A stretch of DNA of 53,837 bases from Candidatus Woesearchaeota archaeon (GTDB lineage Archaea > Nanobdellota > Nanobdellia > SCGC-AAA011-G17 > JACPNG01). The position numbers and the translations under genes are program-made. The DNA is taken from NCBI GenBank assembly GCA_016185605.1, contig JACPNG010000009.1:1-53837 (forward strand). The letters are read 5' to 3'. Below the pieces are notes generated by a model. That model was not told where the DNA came from. It ran no database searches and saw only the letters and a list, made by a program, of their open reading frames with translations. Positions 1 to 8,300 of this stretch are shown piece by piece (positions within the stretch are counted from its first letter, which is position 1; every line of letters starts with the position of its first letter).

Positions 1-53
1 ATATTTATTTATAATATAGTAAAACTTATAACATATGTTCTTAATTTAATTTT

Positions 54-1244
54 ATGTTAATCGGAATAATTGGTAAAACTAATGTGGGCAAATCGACGTT
101 CTTTAAAGCAGCTACTTTAGCAGAAGTTGAAATAGCCAATAGGTCTTTTGTTACATTGAATCCAAATGAAGGGGTTGGTTACGTCAAAGTGGAAGATGTT
201 GCCAAAGAATTCAATAAAACAAGCAATCCAAGAGAAGGTTATATTCTTAATGGATTTAGATTTATTCCAGTAAAATTAATTGATGTCGCTGGATTAGTCC
301 CGGGAGCTTATGAAGGAAAAGGCCGAGGAAACCAATTTTTAGATGATTTAAGGCAGGCAGATGTATTAATTCATATAGTAGATATTTCCGGAAGCGTAGA
401 TGAAAAAGGAAATCCTGTAAAGCCGCTTAGTTATGATCCATTAAAGGATATTGAATTCCTGGAATTTGAATTAGACATGTGGTATTTTGGAATATTAAAA
501 AAAGGCTGGGAAAAATTCACAAGAATAGTAAAGCAAGAAAATCAAGATATAAAAAAGGCATTAGCCAAGCAGTTATCTGGATTAAATGTCAATGAAGAGA
601 TTGTGCAAAATGCAATTAAAAAATTAAAATTAGACCATCACCCAATGCAGTGGAATGAGGATGAATTAAAGAGATTAGCGAGAGAATTAAGAATAGCTAC
701 AAAGCCAATGTTAATAGCTGCCAATAAAATAGATATTTCCGGAGCAAGATTGAATTTTGACAGGGCTTTGGAAAAATTCAAGGATTACATGATAATACCC
801 TGCAGTTCAGAATCTGAACTGGCATTAAGGGAAGCTGCAAAGCATAATATGATAAAATATATTCCCGGAGATAATAATTTTGAAATTATCGGAAAATTAA
901 ATGAAAAACAAGAAAAAGCTTTAGAATTTATCAAAAAAAATGTATTAAATGAATATGGGAATACAGGAATACAAAACGTATTAGACAAATCCATATTTGA
1001 ATTACTGGATTATATAGCCTTATTTCCCGGAGGAGTAAATAAATTAGAAGATTCTGAAGGAAGAGTTCTTCCAGATTGCTTCTTAATGAGGAATGGAACA
1101 ACAGCATTGGATTTTGCTTATAGACTTCATACAGATTTTGGAAAGAATTTCATCAAAGCAATAGATGTAAGGACTAAGTTGGTTGTGGGAAAAGACCATA
1201 AGCTAAAAAATAAAGACATAATTGAGTTGGCTGTTAGAAAATAG
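54..1244 (+). CDS. ychF: YchF-type P-loop ATPase/GTPase
   Basis: Archaeal YchF/Obg-family nucleotide hydrolase, a ribosome-associated translation factor that in this family prefers ATP. Visible motifs are the P-loop GKTNVGKS (residues 7-14), the switch II region DVAGLVPGA (about 77-85), NKID (about 225) and a C-terminal TGS domain (about 310-394) ending in a typical K-x-K-D-I-I-E-L-A strand. The length of 396 aa is normal for the archaeal form. A TATA-like ACTTATAAC lies about 22-31 nt before the ATG, fitting a leaderless transcript. It is convergent with the Nudix gene, 1 nt apart. The family is certain; the exact role in this organism is not. Confidence 0.95.
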   Translation: MLIGIIGKTNVGKSTFFKAATLAEVEIANRSFVTLNPNEGVGYVKVEDVAKEFNKTSNPREGYILNGFRFIPVKLIDVAGLVPGAYEGKGRGNQFLDDLRQADVLIHIVDISGSVDEKGNPVKPLSYDPLKDIEFLEFELDMWYFGILKKGWEKFTRIVKQENQDIKKALAKQLSGLNVNEEIVQNAIKKLKLDHHPMQWNEDELKRLARELRIATKPMLIAANKIDISGARLNFDRALEKFKDYMIIPCSSESELALREAAKHNMIKYIPGDNNFEIIGKLNEKQEKALEFIKKNVLNEYGNTGIQNVLDKSIFELLDYIALFPGGVNKLEDSEGRVLPDCFLMRNGTTALDFAYRLHTDFGKNFIKAIDVRTKLVVGKDHKLKNKDIIELAVRK

Positions 1245-1245
1245 A

Positions 1246-1722
1246 TTAATAATCTCCTAAAGTTTTCTGTTTTGAATTTTCTTTCAAGAATTCATCTGCT
1301 TTTTTTAATATATCTTTGGAACTTTTGTGAGTTAATAGTTTAATAGCCTCTTCAAATTCTAACCATTTAAAATCATTATGCTCGTGGGATAATTCCACTT
1401 TTTCTTCTATAGTTTCAATTAAATAATATATAATTTCTTTTTTAATCAATTCATTGTCTTTTCTATAGAAAAAAGATATTATTTCCCTAAACTTTGGAAT
1501 AAATTTCATCACTTCAATTCCAGTTTCTTCTAATATTTCCCTTTCTACTGTTGATTTTTCATCCTCTTCTTCGACTAAGCCTCGGGGAAAATCCCATGAC
1601 TCTTTATACTTTTCATTTGCTTTTCTAAACAACAAAAGAAATTTCTTATTTTTTAGATTATAGATAATCGCTCCAGCGCTTTTTTCAGTTATCATAGAAT
1701 TAAAATTAACTCTGTGCCTCAA
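1246..1722 (-). CDS. Nudix hydrolase, Ap4A hydrolase-like
   Basis: Nudix-fold pyrophosphohydrolase of 158 aa, most like the bis(5'-nucleosyl)-tetraphosphatase group. An early PRGLVEEEDEK segment is followed by the catalytic helix REILEETGIEV. Compared with the canonical box (G-x5-E-x7-REUxEExGU), the first loop is one residue short, because the Gly usually found in VEEGE is missing. The catalytic REIxEE part is intact, so it is probably active. The start overlaps the end of the upstream 126-aa gene by 17 nt, suggesting one transcript with it. The substrate cannot be read from sequence. Confidence 0.85.
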   Translation of the reverse strand: MRHRVNFNSMITEKSAGAIIYNLKNKKFLLLFRKANEKYKESWDFPRGLVEEEDEKSTVEREILEETGIEVMKFIPKFREIISFFYRKDNELIKKEIIYYLIETIEEKVELSHEHNDFKWLEFEEAIKLLTHKSSKDILKKADEFLKENSKQKTLGDY

Positions 1723-2068
1723 CGAAAGCCCATTCCATAGTTAAACGCTCGACTATTTCCCTGAAATGTTCTGCATAAAAAATTGGGTTTTCATCTTCTG
1801 CATATTTCCGTTCCATCATAGTATCTAATAACTTTTTATTTTCCGCATAATTTACAAATGCATCAAAACTTATTGTCTTAAAACCTCTACGAACATATTC
1901 TCTTTCCAATCTTCCCCATTTTTTTATAAGCTTTTCAAAGCCGTGGATAGATTTTTCCTCTCCCAGATTAAAATATAACTCTAAATACTTAAAGGCATTT
2001 GCAACCTCAATCCCAGTACTAATATATAATCTCTCTAATTTTGAGTAAGATAATAAACTTTCCAGCAT
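1706..2068 (-). CDS. Hypothetical protein, unknown family
   Basis: I do not recognise the family. The product is about 120 aa, charged and predicted mostly helical, with many Glu, Lys and aromatic residues and no signal peptide or membrane segment. An in-frame ATG also exists at 2086. I prefer the inner ATG at 2068 because an AT-rich TATA-like element (around 2091-2101) lies about 25-30 nt upstream of it. The gene sits between polX (30 nt upstream of the longer start) and the Nudix gene, which overlaps its 3' end, so a polX-unknown-nudix transcript is likely. Confidence 0.6.
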   Translation of the reverse strand: MLESLLSYSKLERLYISTGIEVANAFKYLELYFNLGEEKSIHGFEKLIKKWGRLEREYVRRGFKTISFDAFVNYAENKKLLDTMMERKYAEDENPIFYAEHFREIVERLTMEWAFVEAQS

Positions 2069-2116
2069 ATTATAAATTAAGAACATATTATTTTTAAATT
2101 TTATTGTAATATACTA

Positions 2117-3811
2117 TTATCTTTCTATTATCTTAAGGAATTTATCAAGATTGTTTGTATTTATAATGTCATTTTTAGTCGACCATCCTCTACGAGCTGT
2201 TCCGATTCCAAATTTCATAAAATAAAGATGATCTACTGAATGACTATCTGTATTTATGATTAATCTGCATTTATTTTTTATGGCGGCCCTTACATTAACA
2301 TCATTTAAATCTAACCTATCTGGAAAAGAATTAATTTCTAAAAATGTATTTGTCTCTTTTGACTTCTCAAATATCTTTTCAAAATCCAGATTAAAGGGCT
2401 TTCTTCTATTAATCAATCTTCCAGTCGGATGGCCTATAAAATTAACATACTTATTCTCCATTGCCTTGATTAATCTGTCTGTATTGTCTTCTTTAAACCT
2501 AGAATGGATTGAGGCTACAACAATATCAAGCTCTTTTAATATTTGAATATCCATATCTAAAGTTCCATCTGGGTTTATATTAACTTCAGATCCTTTCAGG
2601 ATTGTAATTCCGCTTAATTTTTTATTTATTTTTTTAATTTCCTTAAACTGTTTTAATATTCCTCTTTTGTTTAAGGCGTTTGCGATTGCTAAATTTCCAT
2701 AATGGTCTGTTATAGCAATATATTTTCTTCCCAATGATTTAGCTTTTAACGCCATCTCTTCAATAGTATTAGAGCCATCGCTGTATATTGTATGAACATG
2801 CAAATCTCCTTTAATGTTATTATAATTAATTAATTTTGGCAGTTTTCTTTTTAAAGCAAATTCAATTTCCCCAGAATCTTCTCTAAGCTCGGGTTCTATA
2901 TACTCTAAACCAAGAGTTTTGTAAACATCTTCTTCTTTCTTTGAAGCAATTGTTTTTTTTCCTTTAAAGATTCCATATTCACTTAATTTTAGCCCTTTTT
3001 TGATTGCTAGATTTCTAAGCTTAATTCCATGCTCTTTTGAGCCGGTAAAATAATTCAGCCCAGAGCCGTAATGATTATTATCTAACACTCTTATATCTAC
3101 TTGCAGTCCATTATAGAGTATTATTGAGGCTTTTGTTGAACCTTTAGCCAGTAATTTCTTTTTTGGCAGCGAAGTGAAAAAATCAATTGTCTTTTTTGGA
3201 TTGTTTGTTGTTACAAGGATGTCAACATCATGGATGGTTTCTTTCATCCTTCTCATTGAGCCTGCTATTGTTGCTTTGCTGATAAATTTCTGGGCTCTTA
3301 GCTTAGATTCAATCTCTTTTGCCATTGGATACATATAGCCAATTAGAAGCCTTGACTTGGTTGATTCCAATCCTTTTATCCCTTCGAGGATTTCTTTTTC
3401 TGTTATATAACCAAAACCCTCTAAATTCCTTATCTTTTGTTTTTCAGCTGCATCTTTTAAGTCTTTTAAGTTTTTAATCTTTAACTTTTCATATAATATT
3501 TTTATTCTTTTTGGCCCTAATGACGGAACAGAAATTAACTCTTCTATCTTAATTGGAATTGATTTTTTTAATTCTTCATAGTATCTTAGTTTTCCGGTTT
3601 TTAATAATTCTTCAATTTTTTCAGCTATATTTTTCCCTACTCCGGGAATATCGTCTAATTTATCCTTTTTATACAATTCAAAAACATCTTCTGATAATGT
3701 TTCTATATTTCTGGCTGCTTTTCTATAAGCTATTGGCTTCCATTCTACTCCTTTTATTTCTAAAATATCTGCTATTTCATATAGAATTCTTGCTATCTCT
3801 TGATTTTTCAT
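2117..3811 (-). CDS. polX: DNA polymerase X with PHP phosphoesterase domain
   Basis: Family X repair polymerase fused to a PHP domain, for short-gap filling with 3'-5' exonuclease activity. The order of domains is: N-terminal helix-hairpin-helix repeats (about 1-110, with DDIPGVGKNIAEKIEEL and VPSLGPKRIKILYEKL), the nucleotidyltransferase core with GSMRR (about 184) and DVDILV (about 195), then a C-terminal PHP domain starting near HVHTIYSDGS (about 338) with later metal-ligand motifs SIHSR, GHPTG and NTDSH. The length of 564 aa matches bacterial and archaeal PolX. It is the first gene of a minus-strand group with the 126-aa unknown and the Nudix gene. Confidence 0.95.
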   Translation of the reverse strand: MKNQEIARILYEIADILEIKGVEWKPIAYRKAARNIETLSEDVFELYKKDKLDDIPGVGKNIAEKIEELLKTGKLRYYEELKKSIPIKIEELISVPSLGPKRIKILYEKLKIKNLKDLKDAAEKQKIRNLEGFGYITEKEILEGIKGLESTKSRLLIGYMYPMAKEIESKLRAQKFISKATIAGSMRRMKETIHDVDILVTTNNPKKTIDFFTSLPKKKLLAKGSTKASIILYNGLQVDIRVLDNNHYGSGLNYFTGSKEHGIKLRNLAIKKGLKLSEYGIFKGKKTIASKKEEDVYKTLGLEYIEPELREDSGEIEFALKRKLPKLINYNNIKGDLHVHTIYSDGSNTIEEMALKAKSLGRKYIAITDHYGNLAIANALNKRGILKQFKEIKKINKKLSGITILKGSEVNINPDGTLDMDIQILKELDIVVASIHSRFKEDNTDRLIKAMENKYVNFIGHPTGRLINRRKPFNLDFEKIFEKSKETNTFLEINSFPDRLDLNDVNVRAAIKNKCRLIINTDSHSVDHLYFMKFGIGTARRGWSTKNDIINTNNLDKFLKIIER

Positions 3812-3873
3812 ATATAACTAATATAGATTAGTTATTTTAAGTTTTCTTCTATATTTTTATTCTGTTTTCCATT

Positions 3874-5133
3874 TTAACACCAGCTGAAATTTAACTCGGG
3901 TGCTTTCTCGCACATCTCCAAAGCCATTGATTGTATAGCCATAACATTTGCAGTTGTCAATGCTTGGAAATTTACTCCCGTTAGTTCTGAAGTTGTTGTA
4001 TTTGTTGTCTCATTGTAAACATCGGCATAATCTGCAAGAATAGGATTAATTTTTTTTAAATCTTCTGCTATGAATCCAACTTGTAAATTCTGCTCCCATT
4101 CTAGATTATTCCAGTAATAGGATATTGGTTGCAACAGCATATATTTATTCCATAAATTAGTTGTCATGGTTAAATTGCTTATATTATTCTTATATTCCAA
4201 TAATGAGGTGCAGTCTCCTATCACAGACGCTCCTGAGCCATCCCAACACATTCCATCACTGCCGACTTGGGAAAATGAACTGATGCCGACGTTGCCGGGG
4301 TCTCTGGTTATGAAAAATGTTGGTGCACTGTTATCAGTTTCTGACCCACCATAAGTAGCAAAGGTATAATTACTACCAGGTCCAGAACTGGCATATACTG
4401 CTAATAACCCCTTATTATTTGCTCCCCCTTCAACTGAAAGTGTGCTATTAATGCCACTTATTTGAGATGTTCCAATACCAACACTCTTTCCAATGCCCAT
4501 ACTATTATCAGAATTTACTATAAAGATAGTATTAGTTGCATCTGATATATTTAGATAAGGAATTGAAATTGCAGATGAGTTTTCTATATGCAACATAGCA
4601 GTTGGTATTGCTCCTATCCCGACACTTACTGGACTTCCGCCCAAAGTCATTATCCTTTTCAATGAGTTGCTTCCATCAGCGACATAAAAATGCATCTGCC
4701 TATTTGGGTCTCCATCAATTAACTCATAGACAATTTCTCCAATTGGAGTTCCGCCAGTTATATTAAATCCCAATGAGATTGCATCTCCAGCAGAAGCAGC
4801 ATTATTTTCTAATGTCAACACTGGTCCTTCTGTAGAAGAGCCTGCATCTATATGTAATGGAGTTGTTGGAGAAGAAGTTCCTATTCCTATTCTATTGCTT
4901 GTGGAATTAACGAATAATGTGTTTGTATTAACTAATAAATCATTTGTTATATTTAATTCTCCATTCTTAACTATAACATCTCCCGCATTTACTGCTATAA
5001 TTAGGAAAATTAACATGGCTATCGCTAGGCTGAATTTTAAGAATGAACTAAGGTAATTGTCTAATTTTGATACTTTATTAAAAAACCAATTTTCTTTTAA
5101 GGCTTTTTCATATTCTTTGCATATTTCTTTCAT
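3874..5133 (-). CDS. Membrane-anchored tail-fibre-like protein with S74 chaperone domain
   Basis: Surface protein of 419 aa. Residues 1-30 are charged, and one membrane segment follows (about 31-50, FSLAIAMLIFLIIAV). A Gly/Asn/Ser-rich stalk carries repeated xGIGTxxP-type turns like those in phage tail spikes. The C-terminal about 100 residues match the Peptidase_S74 intramolecular chaperone domain: ExKNNIxNLT, PISYYW, QVGFIAEDLKKINP and a final VNFQALTTANVMAIQSM helix. The family's Ser/Lys autocleavage pair (S-x4-K) appears conserved in SLLEYKNNI. In phage proteins this domain drives trimerisation and then cuts itself off. Here it is probably a cell-surface fibre. A GGAGG-type ribosome site (AAAAGGAGGTAAAA) precedes the ATG. 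Confidence 0.8.
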   Translation of the reverse strand: MKEICKEYEKALKENWFFNKVSKLDNYLSSFLKFSLAIAMLIFLIIAVNAGDVIVKNGELNITNDLLVNTNTLFVNSTSNRIGIGTSSPTTPLHIDAGSSTEGPVLTLENNAASAGDAISLGFNITGGTPIGEIVYELIDGDPNRQMHFYVADGSNSLKRIMTLGGSPVSVGIGAIPTAMLHIENSSAISIPYLNISDATNTIFIVNSDNSMGIGKSVGIGTSQISGINSTLSVEGGANNKGLLAVYASSGPGSNYTFATYGGSETDNSAPTFFITRDPGNVGISSFSQVGSDGMCWDGSGASVIGDCTSLLEYKNNISNLTMTTNLWNKYMLLQPISYYWNNLEWEQNLQVGFIAEDLKKINPILADYADVYNETTNTTTSELTGVNFQALTTANVMAIQSMALEMCEKAPELNFSWC

Positions 5134-5180
5134 TTTTACCTCCTTTTATATATAATAATCAATGTTCTTAGCATCCTTAA

Positions 5181-5278
5181 CTCTCGAATATTACATGATT
5201 TTTGCACTTGATTACCTCTCGGATTTTACATGAATAACTCCCTGATATTACACAAGGGCGCCTCTCTGATATTACACG
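5181..5278. repeat. Four imperfect 17-nt repeats
   Basis: In the gap between the giant secreted-protein gene and the S74 gene, a CTCTCnGATATTACAC-type unit occurs four times, at 5181-5197, 5216-5232, 5238-5254 and 5262-5278 (spacings 35, 22 and 24 nt). Units 3 and 4 differ at only two positions across CTCYCTGATATTACAC plus one base, while units 1 and 2 are more diverged. Spacing is irregular and the units are too short for CRISPR. The area could be a regulatory array upstream of the minus-strand S74 gene or a decayed repeat tract. Confidence 0.6.
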
Positions 5279-5347
5279 GCTGCTCTTTGTATTTTTGGGT
5301 TTTGGGGCTTGTATTGCCATTTTTCTGTTATGGTTCTGTTATTGGAG

Positions 5348-8300
5348 CTATGGTGTTCCACTTTGTATTAAACCTCCTGTTAAGCATAATGCTCCTGTTG
5401 AATTGATATAAGCGACATTAACATCATTTTCATTTCTAATAATAAATGAGCCGTCTCCTGGAGCATTGCAATTTGGATAATTATCATCACAAGTTCCAGA
5501 TTCTAAACATAAATTGCCATTACTATCGATATACGATACAGTATTATCTAGAGAGTCTTTGATTATGAATGAATCACTTGGTTCATTGCAATTAGCGTTA
5601 ACTGAACATATTCCCTTTAGTATAATATTGCCATTATCAGCAAATGAAGCTACATTATTTCCAGAAGAATCTTGTATAGCAAACACTTTTGGCTGTGCTA
5701 TTGTATAAAATATCTGCAGATCCGACAAGTTCAATGTTCCTTCTGTACTAGATTCAAATGTCAATGAAATATTGCAAGTATCTGTTGCACAATTTCCCAT
5801 GTAATTATTTAATTCTGAGGTAAAATCCAATTCCCTTAATATATAATTTACATCTATAGAATCTACTTGGAAGTCCAAATTATTATCTGAAGTTATCTCA
5901 ATAGGAACCTGGCAGTTTCCGCTAGAATCTTCTTCGCATATATCCAGATAATTTTGCACATCATTTAATATATCCAAATCATCATATTTCCAGAAATTAT
6001 TTAAGTAAACCTCTGTGTTATTAATTGATAAAGTTACATTTCCTGATTCTTTAACAGATATTCTTATTGTGTCATTGTCTGTTAATGCACCATCACTTAC
6101 TTGAACAACAACATCTGAGAAGCCTATTGAATTTGTAGCAGGAGCCCCGCAAGTTACATGCTGATTATTATTTATGCTACAATCTATTAAAGCTGTGTTT
6201 GTTTCTGACAATATTGAAAAAGTGCTGTCTTGTGGCAGATCATTCTCATCAAAATGACAATCCCATAAGTCTATAGAAATATCAGAACCATCTGAATCTT
6301 TTTCTGTAGAATCATCCGAGCAGCCAGCTAATAAAGGAGCAGAATTTAATGTATATGTTATATTAACATGCGATAAAGTATCATAACTTACTGTTCTTCT
6401 TGTACTACTGCCTTCTGTTTTAGATATTCCCTTATAACTCAAAAATCCAGTAGATATATCATCTATAGTATTATTTGTTACATTTAAATCAAATGGTCCT
6501 TGAGTGCCAGAAGTACAAAACCAGGATCCTAAACTAGGATCTATATGACTTGGTTGGTTGGAATCCCAAGTAAAGGAACTTGGCGTCCAGCTATCACTAA
6601 TATTATATATAACAGTATCTGATACACCGCTTTGTGCATTAGTAACACCATTACAATTCATAGTTAATATGGCGTGTGTAGCCTCATCAGTTTGTATACT
6701 AGTAACATCAAATTTCAAAAAGAATCTTATATCCTTTTCTCCAGAATTATATGATTGATGTTCTGGATTACCTAGATCTGCACAAATAACATCTCCTGGA
6801 GATTCTTCTATTCTACATTGTTGACTTGGAGTAAATTCTACACTAGGATCTATGATTATAGGATATATTACATTTTCCAATATAGAATAAGGAACTTTTA
6901 TAATTATATAATTATTGCTTAGTTCATAACTTAATTTTTGTATTTTGTTATTAGCGTCATTAAGATAAGGCTCTATAAATGTGAAATTGGAATTTTTATT
7001 AATTAAGAATTTTATATCCAAACTTAAATTGTTTTTATTCAATGTTGGCAATACTAAATTATTAAATTCATTTATTACAATAGACTCCTTTAATCTAGTA
7101 TTTTCATATTCGTATTTTAAATCTATTCCATTGCCAAATATATTCTTATAGATAAACTCATTATCTTGGGCTATTCCCATTACTGGATTTGCATTAGCAA
7201 TTTGCTTCTCTCCTAAAATATTATTGTAGCTTAAGCTGATTGGCTGTAATGTTATGTATTCATTATCTTTTTCTACTTTAATTGTGTTAACTTTAGTTGG
7301 ATCTTGTTTAAAGTAAGCTTGATATAATCCTTTAGTTACTTCATAATCATATTCTAGATTTGATGAATTAACTATTGTCTTATCTATCGGCATAAATTCC
7401 TGGCCATTAAAGTAGTTAATTGGTTCTGTATAAAATGTTGCTGTTCTTGTTCCATCATAATTATTCAATGAAACAAAATTTTCTCCTCTTATTGTTTCCT
7501 TTTCTTCCATAAGTCTACTTTGAGCCAGTCTTCTTCTTTGTTCTATAGTCAGAGTTTCTACTTGTTTTTCCCCGATTCTTAAATCTGCTTTAGTCAATTC
7601 TGCATCTTTTGGAATGCTAATATACCTTATTGTTGTTGTATTGTCTATTAAGATAATAGTCTCATTATTATTTGAATTATTAAATGAATCTATTTTTACT
7701 ACGTTGTTTATTAGCTCGCCATCTAGACTTTTATCTATTCCATTATTTCCCATATCCAAAGATATAGAGGATGGAAAAATTATATCCTGTTCAAATTTAA
7801 TTTCTGATTCGTAAATTCTCTGAGAGGCAAAATCTCCCAAGTATCTGTAATACCATCTAATGCTGGAATCATTGATATAATCATTTAAGTTATTAACTCT
7901 GTAGCTTAATGCTGTATCATTATCTGTCCATAATGGGTTAGTTTCATAAATATCAAAGTAAAAATCCTTGCTATCTTCTGCAAATGGTTCCAAGCTACTA
8001 GAAATTATCTCATAAGTATTGTTATTATAATTGTAAACTGCAAATCTTCCTGTTCCTCCTCCAAATATTCCCAGTTTAATATGTACTATTATATGCTTTG
8101 CATTGGCTAAAGTTGTTAAATTTGCTATTTCTACAATAGCTCCTGTGGCTTTTCCTGCTGAATAATATGTGCTAAAATCTTTATCTATACTTAAATTAGT
8201 AGCTTGACTAAGATTTAATTCATTTGCCTCTATTATTACTGGCTCTGGTTCTTGGAAGGAGTTGTTTTCTTGTGTGTTTCTTAATCCTAATAAGTCTACA

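Noticed and set aside
5181-5278. CRISPR array
   Set aside because: Only four diverged units with irregular 5-18-nt gaps and no cas genes nearby.
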